Under the pieces are notes generated by a model. The model was given only the letters and a program-made list of their open reading frames with translations. It did not search any database and had not been told where the DNA came from. From positions 1 through 64,000 of the forward strand of contig CACBBD010000008.1 in NCBI GenBank assembly GCA_902537425.1: a stretch of 64,000 nt of DNA, written 5' to 3'. The DNA comes from an uncultured SAR86 cluster bacterium (GTDB taxonomy: Bacteria; Pseudomonadota; Gammaproteobacteria; Magnimaribacterales; Magnimaribacteraceae). Made by a program: the position numbers and the translations under genes. Below, in pieces: positions 1 through 8,893 of this stretch. The first letter of the stretch is position 1. Each line of letters opens with the position of its first letter.

Positions 1-1281
1 AGGTAAAAATTGAGTTTGACCTCCCCAATCCTCTGGAATAAGTTCTTTATTAGAAAGTTCTGTTTTTACTTTTTCGATATCAGCTTCCTCTCTATCCATT
101 TTATTAACTGCGACCACAATCGGAACGCCGGCAGCTTTGGCATGGCTAATAGCCTCTTCTGTCTGAGGCTGTAATCCGTCGTCTGCAGCAACGACTAATA
201 TTACAATATCAGTAGAATTTGCTCCTCTTGCTCGAACTTCTGAGAAAGCAGCATGACCAGGAGTATCGATAAATGTAATTGTGCCTTGATCTGTATTAGC
301 TTGATAAGCTCCAATTTTTTGTGTTATGCCTCCATCCTCTCCGGCTGCGACATTAGCCTGTCTAATGAAATCCAATAAGGTTGTCTTACCATGATCTACA
401 TGGCCCAGTACAGACACAACTGGATTTCTAGGTTCTTCTTCTCCATCATAGGTAACGAGTTCCATTAGTTGATCTTCAACTTCAACTTTTACAGCCGGTT
501 CTCCCTTATGACCTAATTCTTCTGTAACTAATATTGCAGTGTCTTGATCTAAAGGTTGATTTAAGGTTGCCATTACTCCCATAGACATTAATTTTTTTAC
601 TACTTCAGCCCCTTTAACAGATAGACTTTGAGCAAGTTCACTTACTGTAATCGTTTCGGGAATTTGAATATTTTTTGATACTAAATCAGCAGGTTTTTCA
701 AACTCTTGTTTTTGAACATTTGAGAGGAAATTTTCTCCTTCTAACTCTCTTTGCTCTTTTTTAGATAGTTCTACTCTAGTAGGTTTGAGTGTTCTTTTTT
801 CAATTTGAACAACTTTCTTAGGTCCAGATTTCGTTACAGGAGATTCACTGGTCTTCGCTTTTCGCCTTGTAACAAGAGTCTTCTGTTCAATTTCTTTCTT
901 TCTTAGCTCTTCTTCCGCCTTTTTATTAGCCTCTCCAGCTTGTCTCTTTTTCTCTATTTCATCGAAATTAATTGTTGAGGAAGTTTTTTTAGCATCCACA
1001 GGTTGTTTGTCAGAACTCTCTCTTGTAATTGTTTTTCTGGTGATTGAAACTGTTCCTGATGATACAGGTTCAGACCTAGTTGCACTTTTATTAAGAGAAA
1101 TAGTCTTTGAGGTTTTATTTTGCTGCTCTTTTAGAAACTCTAATAAAGTCTTTTTATCTTTATCAGTAACCTCATCTTTAACATCAGTATGAGAGAGGCC
1201 AGCTTCTTTCATCTGAGAAAGAAGAGTTTCCCCTTCGGAACCTATTATTTTTGCTAAATTTTCTACTGTTACTGCTGACAT
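1..1281 (-). CDS. infB: Translation initiation factor IF-2 (N-terminal 427 residues; C-terminus beyond window)
   Basis: GTPase that brings initiator tRNA to the 30S subunit and promotes subunit joining. The frame is open from an ATG at 1281 down to base 1, so the protein is cut by the window edge, not broken. An IF2-N helical domain covers about residues 1-53, followed by a charged Lys/Glu-rich linker and a second IF2-N-like segment around 195-245. The G domain then begins, with G1 GHVDHGKT at 293-300, G3 DTPGH at 339-343 and G4 NKMD at 393-396. The C-terminal fMet-tRNA-binding domains lie outside. It starts 5 bases after the nusA stop and is last in the rimP-nusA-infB operon. Confidence 0.97.
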   Translation of the reverse strand, partial: MSAVTVENLAKIIGSEGETLLSQMKEAGLSHTDVKDEVTDKDKKTLLEFLKEQQNKTSKTISLNKSATRSEPVSSGTVSITRKTITRESSDKQPVDAKKTSSTINFDEIEKKRQAGEANKKAEEELRKKEIEQKTLVTRRKAKTSESPVTKSGPKKVVQIEKRTLKPTRVELSKKEQRELEGENFLSNVQKQEFEKPADLVSKNIQIPETITVSELAQSLSVKGAEVVKKLMSMGVMATLNQPLDQDTAILVTEELGHKGEPAVKVEVEDQLMELVTYDGEEEPRNPVVSVLGHVDHGKTTLLDFIRQANVAAGEDGGITQKIGAYQANTDQGTITFIDTPGHAAFSEVRARGANSTDIVILVVAADDGLQPQTEEAISHAKAAGVPIVVAVNKMDREEADIEKVKTELSNKELIPEDWGGQTQFLP

Positions 1282-1286
1282 TTCCC

Positions 1287-2747
1287 TTAATCCTCAAACC
1301 AATGAGCTCTTGCTCGCATAATTAACTCTCCAGCATCCTCTTCAGATATATCTATTAAGCTGGTGAGTTCTTCAATTGATTGCTCAGCAAGTTCTTCCCT
1401 GTCATTAATACCTTTTTGAGTTAGTTCTAATGCAAGTGTCATTTCCATTCCTTCAACTGACATAAGATCGCCTGACTCACCATCATCTGTAGAAACTTCC
1501 ATAGCCATTGTTATAAGAACCTCTTTCGCTCTATTTATTAAAAGACTACTTATATCATCATCAAAGCCATCAATTTGAGAAAGTTTCTCGATTGCTGAAG
1601 AAGAAATAGATTCTAAGGAGTCATATCCATTTGATATAAGTGTATTTGCTAAATCTTCATCTACATCTAATTTATCTATTAATATATTTGAAATACTTTC
1701 GGATTTCTTCTGGTTTTGTTGATCAGCGACTTCCTGATCAATAACATTTAATTTCCAACCAGTAATTTGGCTACTAAGACGCACATTTTGACCACTTTTT
1801 CCTATTGCTTGAGCCAGAGTATCTTGAGTAACCGCCACATCCATAGAACCTTTAGTTTCATCAAGAACAATAGACGTTATCTCAACAGGACCCATTGAGT
1901 TAATGAGTAATTGAGCTGGATCGTCATCCCAAATTACAATGTCAAGTCTCTCATTACCTAATTCATTTGATACAGCTTGCACTCTAGACCCTCTCATCCC
2001 CACGCAGGCTCCAACAGGATCTATTCTATTGTCATTAGTTTTTACTGCTATTTTAGTTCTTGAACCAGGATCACGTGCTATAGCCTTGATTTCTATTACT
2101 TGTTCAGAGATCTCAGGAACCTCTAACTTGAATAATTCTCCAACCATTTCTGGACATCTTCTACTAAGAGCCAGTTGTGGGCCTCTATTTTCTCTCTCTT
2201 CTTCTTGAAGGACAGCCCTAAGCCTATCGCCGATCCTAAATACTTCTCCAGGTATTAACTCGTTTCTGGACAAAATTGCTTCAGCTCCCTCACCTAAGTC
2301 TATGATCAAAAACTCTCTAGTGACTTTTTTTACAGTACCATTGACCAACTCGCCTAAGACATTACGGTATTTTTCAACAACTTGAGCTCTTTCAGCTTCT
2401 CTTACCTTTTGAACTATTACTTGTTTAGCCGCCTGTGCAGCGATTCGACCAAATTCAATATTTTCTACCTTCTCTCTTGTAAATGAACCTAGCTCATTAT
2501 TTTCGGCATCATGAATAACTTGAGTGCCTTGATCTTCGAAATCTTCTTCTGAAACCACCTCCCTTAAACGAAAAGTTTCATAGTCTCCAGTCTTAGGATC
2601 AATTATCACCTCAATATTAGAATTTTCAGAGTACCTTTTTTTTGTAGCAGTAGCTAAAGCTTGTTCTATAGCCTCGAATATAGCTTCCTGAGGAAGACCT
2701 TTTTCTCCTGAAACTGCCTCTGCTACCAATAAAATCTGTTTCTGCAT
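1287..2747 (-). CDS. nusA: Transcription termination/antitermination factor NusA
   Basis: RNA polymerase-binding factor that modulates pausing, intrinsic termination and antitermination. Its 486 residues carry the full long-form architecture: N-terminal RNAP-binding domain (1-125), S1 domain (about 131-198), KH1 with VGMRG at 249-253, KH2 with IGKSGQN at 315-321, and two C-terminal acidic-repeat helical domains (about 355-412 and 430-486), as in E. coli. The two acidic repeats are typical of gammaproteobacteria. It lies 11 bases after rimP and 5 before infB. In E. coli NusA represses its own operon; the terminator ahead of rimP offers a site for the same control here (inference). Confidence 0.98.
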   Translation of the reverse strand: MQKQILLVAEAVSGEKGLPQEAIFEAIEQALATATKKRYSENSNIEVIIDPKTGDYETFRLREVVSEEDFEDQGTQVIHDAENNELGSFTREKVENIEFGRIAAQAAKQVIVQKVREAERAQVVEKYRNVLGELVNGTVKKVTREFLIIDLGEGAEAILSRNELIPGEVFRIGDRLRAVLQEEERENRGPQLALSRRCPEMVGELFKLEVPEISEQVIEIKAIARDPGSRTKIAVKTNDNRIDPVGACVGMRGSRVQAVSNELGNERLDIVIWDDDPAQLLINSMGPVEITSIVLDETKGSMDVAVTQDTLAQAIGKSGQNVRLSSQITGWKLNVIDQEVADQQNQKKSESISNILIDKLDVDEDLANTLISNGYDSLESISSSAIEKLSQIDGFDDDISSLLINRAKEVLITMAMEVSTDDGESGDLMSVEGMEMTLALELTQKGINDREELAEQSIEELTSLIDISEEDAGELIMRARAHWFED

Positions 2748-2758
2748 AATATTGCCTC

Positions 2759-3199
2759 TTAGATTATAAGATTTGCTTGAATAATAGAAGAAAAAGCAAT
2801 TTGTATAGGACCTTCTTTCATTTCAATCTTAATACTTGTCTTATCAACTTCCTCTAAACGACCTTGAATGGTTTTTTTGTTTTGACTATCAAAAAAAGTA
2901 ACCTTCAAAAGTTCATTTATATAATCTTTATATTGCTCATTGTAGAAAAATTTTCTATCCAATCCTGGAGAAGAAACTTCTAGCATGTAGTTTTTGGAAA
3001 AGTCATTCTCTGTATCAAGAACTTTACTTACGTGCTTGCTAACCTTCTCACAATCTTCAACAGATATACCTTCATTTTTGTCTATAAAGATTCTTAAAGT
3101 TTGATTAGACCTTCTTCCGAATAACTCAAAACCCCAGACTTTGCAGCCTAGTCTTTTGATATCCTCTTCCAACACTGTTTTTATGTAATTTATATCCAT
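2759..3199 (-). CDS. rimP: Ribosome maturation factor RimP
   Basis: Assists late 30S subunit assembly. At 146 residues it is close to the E. coli length (150). The N-terminal alpha/beta domain contains the family stretch VWGFELFGR, then the conserved LEVSSPGLDR near residue 70 and a C-terminal SH3-like barrel. The ATG at 3199 follows a short AGG Shine-Dalgarno element and sits just 11 bases beyond the U-tract of an intrinsic terminator. Expression therefore depends on readthrough from the tRNA transcripts or on a promoter that I do not see in the 11-base gap. First gene of rimP-nusA-infB. Confidence 0.95.
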   Translation of the reverse strand: MDINYIKTVLEEDIKRLGCKVWGFELFGRRSNQTLRIFIDKNEGISVEDCEKVSKHVSKVLDTENDFSKNYMLEVSSPGLDRKFFYNEQYKDYINELLKVTFFDSQNKKTIQGRLEEVDKTSIKIEMKEGPIQIAFSSIIQANLII

Positions 3200-3210
3200 C
3201 TTTTACCTAC

Positions 3211-3232
3211 AAAAAAAGCCCATAAAGGGCTT
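3211..3232 (-). terminator. Intrinsic terminator between tRNA-fMet and rimP
   Basis: On the minus strand a 6-bp stem AAGCCC/GGGCTT with a 5-base loop is followed directly by a T7 run. It begins 4 bases after the encoded CCA of tRNA-fMet and ends 12 bases before the rimP ATG. It separates stable-RNA transcription from the rimP-nusA-infB genes and probably works as a partial terminator/attenuator, as in the E. coli metY-rimP leader (established there, inferred here). Confidence 0.85.
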
Positions 3233-3235
3233 ACT

Positions 3236-3312
<77 letters not shown>

Positions 3313-3325
3313 ACAAAGGGTTCGC

Positions 3326-3354
3326 AGTATAGTTAGATGCAGCGAAAGAATCAA
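3326..3354 (-). promoter_or_regulatory. Sigma-70 promoter of tRNA-fMet
   Basis: In the 51-base gap between the two tRNAs the minus strand reads TTGATT (3349-3354), a 17-base spacer and TATACT (3326-3331). It is followed by the G/C-rich discriminator GCGAACC just before the tRNA. Near-consensus hexamers, ideal spacing and a GC discriminator are what growth-rate/stringently controlled stable-RNA promoters look like. It would give a short leader of about 7 bases before the tRNA. Confidence 0.75.
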
Positions 3355-3363
3355 GAAAGATAT

Positions 3364-3449
3364 TGGTGCCGAAGAGAGGATTCGAACCTCCACGAGCAAT
3401 GCTCACTACCCCCTCAAGGTAGCGTGTCTACCAGTTCCACCACTTCGGC
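3364..3449 (-). tRNA. tRNA-Leu (GAG)
   Basis: An 86-base class II tRNA with encoded CCA (3364-3366). It has a perfect 7-bp acceptor stem, a long variable arm and the anticodon GAG at 3413-3415 (loop TTGAGGG), reading CUC/CUU leucine codons. It lies 8 bases after the secG stop with no promoter between, so it is probably cut out of the secG transcript. The order secG-leuU-metY-rimP is the same in E. coli. Confidence 0.96.
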
Positions 3450-3457
3450 AAGATGCT

Positions 3458-3757
3458 TTAATTATCTTCTGGAAGTATTCCTGTGTCATCAATTTCTACC
3501 TCAATGATAGGTGAGTCTTGGATCATAGAATTCCGAGAGATATAGGTGATAGATAAACTAAGAATTAAAAAAATTGCCGCAAGAATTGCAGTTACTTTAG
3601 TAAGAGGATTTGAAGAAGAGCTTGATCCAAACATTGTGTTACTAGAGCCTGCTCCGAAAGCACTTCCTATATCAGATCCCTTACCTTGTTGTAAGAGAAT
3701 TATTAATATAAGAGAAATAGAAATAAGTATGTAAAAGAATATAAGTAAATTTTCCAT
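3458..3757 (-). CDS. secG: Protein translocase subunit SecG
   Basis: Small accessory subunit of the SecYEG channel in the inner membrane. Its 99 residues hold two membrane segments (about 4-22 and 53-73) separated by the cytoplasmic loop with the family motif LLQQGKGSDIGSAFG and a Ser/Gly-rich stretch. The start codon shares one base with the tpiA stop (TAATG), implying translational coupling. A tRNA-Leu follows 8 bases downstream. Length and topology match E. coli SecG (110 residues), with a shorter tail. Confidence 0.95.
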   Translation of the reverse strand: MENLLIFFYILISISLILIILLQQGKGSDIGSAFGAGSSNTMFGSSSSSNPLTKVTAILAAIFLILSLSITYISRNSMIQDSPIIEVEIDDTGILPEDN

Positions 3758-4515
3758 TAGCTTAAATTATATATTTTAGAAAAGGTTTCTGAATTTAAAG
3801 AAGCTCCTCCAATCAAAAGACCATCAACAGCAGTTGAAGAAATTATTTCTTCACAATTAGTTAAGTTTACACTACCTCCGTAAAGAACTGGAGGATAAAT
3901 ATCCAGATTACTCCACCCTAGATCATCATTAATATAATTTTTAATAAATTCATGCGTTTTCTCTATGTATTTTTTCTCTGCATTAAGACCTGATCCAATG
4001 GCCCATATCGGTTCATAAGCAACTGTAATGGATCTAAGTTTATCTTCATGTTTAGATTGGAGTCGACCTAATACATCTAATTGCTTGCTCAAAAATAAAT
4101 AAGTTTCATTTTTATTCTTAGTATCAATATCTTCGCCAATGCAATAAATTACCGACAACTCATCATTCAAAGCTTTTTCTATTTTCTTAGAAATTACATT
4201 ATTGTTTTCCTTTAAAAAATTTCTTTGTTCAGAGTGACCAACAAGCACATACTCAACGCTTAAATCTTTAAGCATTGTTGAGCTTATGCCGCCTGTTAAA
4301 GACTCACCCTCAAAACAGTAATTTAAAATTTGTGACCCGATTTCTATGTGATAGCCATTTTCATTTATTAATCTTATTGCATATTCTAGATAGCAAGTTG
4401 GAGGACAGAAAATACAAGGATTAATATTTTTTAAATTAATGCTATTGGAGACTTCCTCAATCCATGCTGCCATCGATTGCTTATCACCGTGCATTTTCCA
4501 ATTTGCCACTATCAT
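3757..4515 (-). CDS. tpiA: Triosephosphate isomerase
   Basis: Interconverts dihydroxyacetone phosphate and glyceraldehyde 3-phosphate in glycolysis/gluconeogenesis. All catalytic residues are present: Asn5 and Lys7 in NWKMHG, His94 in LVGHSEQR and Glu168 in VAYEPIWAIGSG. The phosphate-binding YGGSV and GGAS loops are near the C-terminus. It is 252 residues with a slightly short N-terminus that begins directly at the first beta strand. It overlaps the glmM stop by 4 bases (ATGA) and the secG start by one base. tpiA in this position is the Pseudomonas arrangement; E. coli lacks it here. Confidence 0.97.
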   Translation of the reverse strand: MIVANWKMHGDKQSMAAWIEEVSNSINLKNINPCIFCPPTCYLEYAIRLINENGYHIEIGSQILNYCFEGESLTGGISSTMLKDLSVEYVLVGHSEQRNFLKENNNVISKKIEKALNDELSVIYCIGEDIDTKNKNETYLFLSKQLDVLGRLQSKHEDKLRSITVAYEPIWAIGSGLNAEKKYIEKTHEFIKNYINDDLGWSNLDIYPPVLYGGSVNLTNCEEIISSTAVDGLLIGGASLNSETFSKIYNLS

Positions 4516-5876
4516 ATAGTTTGAGCTAAATCTGCCAAAACATTGCAGAAATCATGCGAGGCACCAGTTTTATCCGACTCTACCATAATCCTAATTAGAG
4601 GCTCAGTTCCAGAAGGTCTTATAAGCACTCTTCCACTCTTTCCAAGTTGTTTTTCAATACGAGTAACTTCTGACCAAAATTTATCACTAATTATTATTTT
4701 GTTAGAGTTTTTTACCTTGAGATTGATGAGGGTTTGAGGAAACTTTTTAAATCCATCCAAGGTTTTTTTTACTGAAAAGTTATTATCCTTAATGACATTC
4801 AATAGGCTCAATGCAGCAATAATGGCATCGCCAGTGGGAGCAGAATCCAAACATATTATATGACCGGAAGGCTCTCCACCAAGCACCCAAGATTCCTCCA
4901 GTAACGTCTGTAAAACATACTTATCTCCTACATCTGCACGTAAAAAAGGGATATTGTTGTTTTCAAAATATATTTCCAAAGCTTTATTTGTCATCAAAGT
5001 GCCAACAACTCCTGAATCAGCTTTAAGATTTTTAGATAAAATATACAAAATATCGTCCCCATCAAGAATTTCTCCTTCAGAGTTTACTACTAAAATCCTA
5101 TCCCCATCTCCATCAAAGGCAATTCCTAGATCATAAGAACCATTTATTATTTCTTCCTTTAAAAAATCAGGATTAGTAGAGCCACAATTTTGATTGATAT
5201 TTATTCCATCAGGAGATGAGCCGATTGTTTCAACTTTTGCTCCTAACTCTGAAAAAACTTTTGGCGCGACTGAATAAGTTGCTCCATTGGCACAGTCTAA
5301 AAGAATTGATAATCCACTTAAATCTAAGTCGGTGAAGGATGATTTACAGAATTCGATGTAACGCCCCTGAGCATCATTCATCCTAGAGGCTTTACCGAGA
5401 TTTATTGATTCTACAGCAACCATTTCTTGAGTAAGTTTAGTTTCGATCCTTTTTTCTAATTCGGCTGAAAATTTCTGACCATCTTTATTAAAGAACTTAA
5501 TACCATTATCTTCAAATAGATTATGTGAAGCGCTAATGACACAGCCTACCTGGTTATTAGAATTTGCTAGATAGGAAACACCTGGGGTAGGTAGAGGGCC
5601 TAATAATGTGACATCCATACCTGCTGAGATAAAGCCTGCTTGCAAGGCCGATTCAAACATGTAACCTGAGATTCTTGTATCTTTGCCTATGAGAACTTTG
5701 GAAATACCCTCTTCTAAAAGTATAGATCCAGCTGCCCATCCAAGTTTTGTAACAAATAAAGGATTCATTGTGGAAGTTACTGGTCCACGAATACCATCAG
5801 TACCAAATTTCCTATCCTTACTCAAAGTAGAAAGAACGGATAATTCATTGTTTCTTATAGACGCCAATTTACCCAT
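4512..5876 (-). CDS. glmM: Phosphoglucosamine mutase GlmM
   Basis: Converts glucosamine 6-phosphate to glucosamine 1-phosphate for UDP-GlcNAc, feeding peptidoglycan and lipid A. The phosphoserine loop ISASHN (Ser117), the Mg-binding DGDGDR (255-260) and the sugar-specificity motif GEPSGH are intact. The reading frame opens at ATG 5876, but the family N-terminus (SxxRKFGTDGIRG) begins at codon 18, a TTG at 5825. Starting there gives 437 residues, closer to E. coli (445), and neither start has a clear Shine-Dalgarno, so the start is unsettled. The usual upstream neighbour folP is absent: ftsH ends 42 bases before. Confidence 0.95.
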   Translation of the reverse strand: MGKLASIRNNELSVLSTLSKDRKFGTDGIRGPVTSTMNPLFVTKLGWAAGSILLEEGISKVLIGKDTRISGYMFESALQAGFISAGMDVTLLGPLPTPGVSYLANSNNQVGCVISASHNLFEDNGIKFFNKDGQKFSAELEKRIETKLTQEMVAVESINLGKASRMNDAQGRYIEFCKSSFTDLDLSGLSILLDCANGATYSVAPKVFSELGAKVETIGSSPDGININQNCGSTNPDFLKEEIINGSYDLGIAFDGDGDRILVVNSEGEILDGDDILYILSKNLKADSGVVGTLMTNKALEIYFENNNIPFLRADVGDKYVLQTLLEESWVLGGEPSGHIICLDSAPTGDAIIAALSLLNVIKDNNFSVKKTLDGFKKFPQTLINLKVKNSNKIIISDKFWSEVTRIEKQLGKSGRVLIRPSGTEPLIRIMVESDKTGASHDFCNVLADLAQTI

Positions 5877-5918
5877 TAGGAGTAGATTTTAGTCTATAGA
5901 TATTATTTCACCAAAATA

Positions 5919-7820
5919 TTAATTTTGTTCGGCTGTATCACCTACGGTATTGCCATCTTCAGGGTTAACTGGCTTGGAGTCTTCATTTGATTTTGGTGCT
6001 CTAGGTTTTCCTCCAGCCATGATATCATCAATCTGATCAACATCTAGAGTTTCGTAATCCATTAATGCCTTAGACATGTTATGAAGAGCATCGATATTCT
6101 CAGTGAGAATATCTTTTGCAATCTGATAGCATTCAGATAAGATTTCTTTAACCTCATTATCAATCTCATGAGCAGTGTCATCAGAGATACCTTGTTTTGA
6201 TGCGCCAGCAGACCTACCTAAAAAGGGCTCATCAGTTTCATCACCATATTTTATAGGTCCAAGTTTTTCAGAAAGTCCCCACTTCGTAACCATGTTATGA
6301 GCCATTTCTGTTGCTCTTTCAATGTCATTTGATGCCCCTGTAGTCACACCTTTTTTTCCATAAATTAGTTCTTCGGCTATTCTTCCACCATAAAGGCCAC
6401 AGATTCTGTCGAGAATACTTTGATGGCTATAGCTATACTTGTCTTCTTCGGGTAAAAACATGGTAACCCCTAAGGCTCTACCTCTTGGAATAATTGTTAC
6501 TTTGTATACTGGATCATGCTCTTCAAGTAACCTACCAACAATTGCGTGACCTGATTCATGATATGCTGTTTTTAGCTTTTCATCATCAGACATGACCATT
6601 GACCTTCTTTCACTTCCCATCATAACTTTATCTTTGGCAAATTCTAACTGTTCCATGCCTACGAGCTTTTTAGCTGTTCTAGCTGCAACTAAAGCAGCTT
6701 CATTAACCAAGTTTGCTAAATCAGCACCCGAAAATCCTGGAGTTCCTCTTGCTATCAGGGAAGCATCGACGTCCTTTGCTATGGGAACTTTTTTCATATG
6801 AACTTTTAAAATCTGTTCTCTACCTCTAATATCTGGAAGAGGAACTACAACTTGTCTATCGAATCTTCCTGGTCTCAGAAGTGCAGGATCGAGAACATCT
6901 GGTCTGTTTGTTGCAGCAATTATAATTATCGCTTGGTTATCCTCAAAACCATCCATTTCTACTAAAAGTTGATTGAGTGTTTGCTCTCTTTCGTCATGAC
7001 CTCCACCCATTCCAGCCCCTCTATGTCTTCCTACAGCGTCTATTTCGTCAATAAACACAATACAAGGAGCTTGTTTTTTGGCTTGATCAAACATATCTCT
7101 TACTCTTGACGCACCAACTCCCACAAACATTTCTACAAAGTCTGAACCAGATATACTAAAGAAAGGAACACCAGCTTCACCAGCAATCGCCTTAGCTAAA
7201 AGAGTTTTACCAGTTCCCGGTGAGCCCGTCATCAGTATTCCAGTTGGTATTTTTCCTCCTAATTTTTGAAATTTGGTCGGATCCTTCAGGAAATCCACAA
7301 CCTCTTGTACTTCTTCTTTAGCTTCTTCAATGCCTGCTACGTCAGCAAAAGAAGTTTTAACTTTACCTCCTTCGAGCATTTTTGCCTTACTCTTGCCAAA
7401 GCTCATTGGGCCAGACTTTCCACCCAAACCACCTTGCATCTGCCTCATGAAAAATATGAAGACGGCCAATATAATAAGAATAGGGAAACTAGCAATTAGA
7501 AGTTGTTTAAATATGGATTGCTCTTCTGGTCTTTCACCGGTCACAGCAACTCTATGATCACTCAGTATTTCACTCAAATCATCTTGTAAGAAAGGCGGCC
7601 TGACTGTCTCGAAAGATTCTCCATTTACAGTCTTGCCTTTGAGAGTGTAATTATCTGACGAAAATTCAACGCTCAGCACTTGGTCACTTTCTACCTGTGA
7701 TATGAATTCGGAATAGGATAGTTCTTGATTAGATTGCTCTGTACTAAAATTGTTAAATACAGAAAAAACAGTAATAGCTATAAAAAGCCACATTAATAAA
7801 TTTTTAAGAAGTTCGCTCAT
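5919..7820 (-). CDS. ftsH: ATP-dependent zinc metalloprotease FtsH
   Basis: Membrane-anchored AAA+ protease that removes misassembled membrane proteins and regulatory proteins such as sigma-32 and LpxC. Two membrane helices (about 5-23 and 104-125) flank a periplasmic domain. The AAA module has Walker A GSPGTGKT (199-206), Walker B IVFIDEID and the second-region [17 protein letters not shown]. The zinc site is HESGH (421-425). At 633 residues it is close to E. coli (644). Its start overlaps the end of rlmE by 17 bases, the conserved rlmE-ftsH pairing. Confidence 0.98.
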   Translation of the reverse strand: MSELLKNLLMWLFIAITVFSVFNNFSTEQSNQELSYSEFISQVESDQVLSVEFSSDNYTLKGKTVNGESFETVRPPFLQDDLSEILSDHRVAVTGERPEEQSIFKQLLIASFPILIILAVFIFFMRQMQGGLGGKSGPMSFGKSKAKMLEGGKVKTSFADVAGIEEAKEEVQEVVDFLKDPTKFQKLGGKIPTGILMTGSPGTGKTLLAKAIAGEAGVPFFSISGSDFVEMFVGVGASRVRDMFDQAKKQAPCIVFIDEIDAVGRHRGAGMGGGHDEREQTLNQLLVEMDGFEDNQAIIIIAATNRPDVLDPALLRPGRFDRQVVVPLPDIRGREQILKVHMKKVPIAKDVDASLIARGTPGFSGADLANLVNEAALVAARTAKKLVGMEQLEFAKDKVMMGSERRSMVMSDDEKLKTAYHESGHAIVGRLLEEHDPVYKVTIIPRGRALGVTMFLPEEDKYSYSHQSILDRICGLYGGRIAEELIYGKKGVTTGASNDIERATEMAHNMVTKWGLSEKLGPIKYGDETDEPFLGRSAGASKQGISDDTAHEIDNEVKEILSECYQIAKDILTENIDALHNMSKALMDYETLDVDQIDDIMAGGKPRAPKSNEDSKPVNPEDGNTVGDTAEQN

Positions 7821-8418
7821 GATTTTTTAATTCCTTTCCAATTATATAAATTTCTCTCGAGTTTGATCTAGACGCTTTAGGTTTTGAAATTTTTACTTTA
7901 TTGAATCTTATTTTGAGGGCATCCCTAGTATAATCCAAAGTTTCACCTTGGAATACCTTTATTAAAACAGAACCGTTAATTTTTAAAAAGTTATCAATCA
8001 CTGATAGGGTGCTGTTCACTAAACCTATCATCAAAGCATTATCTCTTTCTCTAATACCACTAATATTGGGGGCCATGTCCGATAAAACAAGATCAAATGG
8101 AACAAATTCAGAAATTTCTTCAAAATCACTTTCATGAATCTCTTCAATCGACTTATGGATGAAGAAGCAATTTTGTAATTTCATTTCTTGTATGTCAATT
8201 GCTGCTACTTTCCCTGTCGGACCCACAAACTCGTAAGCTACTTGCGACCAACTACCAGGGTATGAACCTAGATCAAAAACTGACTGGCCTTTTCTTATAC
8301 TAAAATCAGTTGTGAGTATTTCTTTTAACTTGTAAGAGGCTCTTGATCTGTAGCCTTCTTTTTTAGATTTTTTTGAAAAAAAATCTCCATCTCGATAATT
8401 TGATTTAATTGACACCAC
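7804..8418 (-). CDS. rlmE: 23S rRNA 2'-O-methyltransferase RlmE (RrmJ/FtsJ)
   Basis: Heat-shock-associated SAM-dependent methyltransferase that modifies U2552 of 23S rRNA. The 204-residue protein contains the K-D-K-E catalytic tetrad: Lys30 in RASYKL, Asp in LVLSDMAPN, Lys in VLIKVFQG and Glu in SREIYIIG. The SAM-binding motif is [15 protein letters not shown]. It ends inside the ftsH start region (17-base overlap) and begins 4 bases after the greA stop. yhbY, which usually lies between greA and rlmE, is absent. Confidence 0.96.
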   Translation of the reverse strand: MVSIKSNYRDGDFFSKKSKKEGYRSRASYKLKEILTTDFSIRKGQSVFDLGSYPGSWSQVAYEFVGPTGKVAAIDIQEMKLQNCFFIHKSIEEIHESDFEEISEFVPFDLVLSDMAPNISGIRERDNALMIGLVNSTLSVIDNFLKINGSVLIKVFQGETLDYTRDALKIRFNKVKISKPKASRSNSREIYIIGKELKNHERTS

Positions 8419-8422
8419 AGAA

Positions 8423-8893
8423 TTAAAGATATTCTACTTTCTCAATCTCATATTCAGTAAGTCCGCCCGGAGTCTCTAATTTGATTACATCACCTTCGAA
8501 CTTTCCAATTAATTTTTTTGCCAAGGGGGAAGCAAATGAAATTTTACCAGCACTAGCATCTGCTTCGTCCTCTCCGACAATTTTATAAGTAAGTGATTTT
8601 TCTAAATTGGAGTTATAAACTTTTACTGTGGTTCCAAATATTACTTTATCCGAAGATTCTATGGTCGTGACATCAATTACTTGAGCACTGGAGAGTTTTG
8701 ATTCAATGTCTCGAATTCTGGCTTCAGCTAAACTCTGTTCTTCCTTTGCAGCATGATATTCTGCATTTTCTTTTAAATCGCCGAATTCTCTGGCCGAGGC
8801 TATAGCATCAATTATTCTAGGCCTATCTTCCGATTTAAGTTTTTTGAGCTCTTCTCTTAAAAGAACTTCTCCTTCTTTTGTAATTGGATTCAT
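8423..8893 (-). CDS. greA: Transcript cleavage factor GreA
   Basis: Rescues backtracked RNA polymerase by stimulating transcript cleavage. The 156 residues form the usual two parts: an N-terminal antiparallel coiled coil (about 1-75) with the acidic tip in [19 protein letters not shown], and a C-terminal FKBP-like domain with the signature [14 protein letters not shown]. The start ATG overlaps the carB stop by 4 bases (ATGA), so greA is translated in the pyrF-carA-carB-greA-rlmE-ftsH series. The carB-greA link matches Pseudomonas. Confidence 0.97.
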   Translation of the reverse strand: MNPITKEGEVLLREELKKLKSEDRPRIIDAIASAREFGDLKENAEYHAAKEEQSLAEARIRDIESKLSSAQVIDVTTIESSDKVIFGTTVKVYNSNLEKSLTYKIVGEDEADASAGKISFASPLAKKLIGKFEGDVIKLETPGGLTEYEIEKVEYL

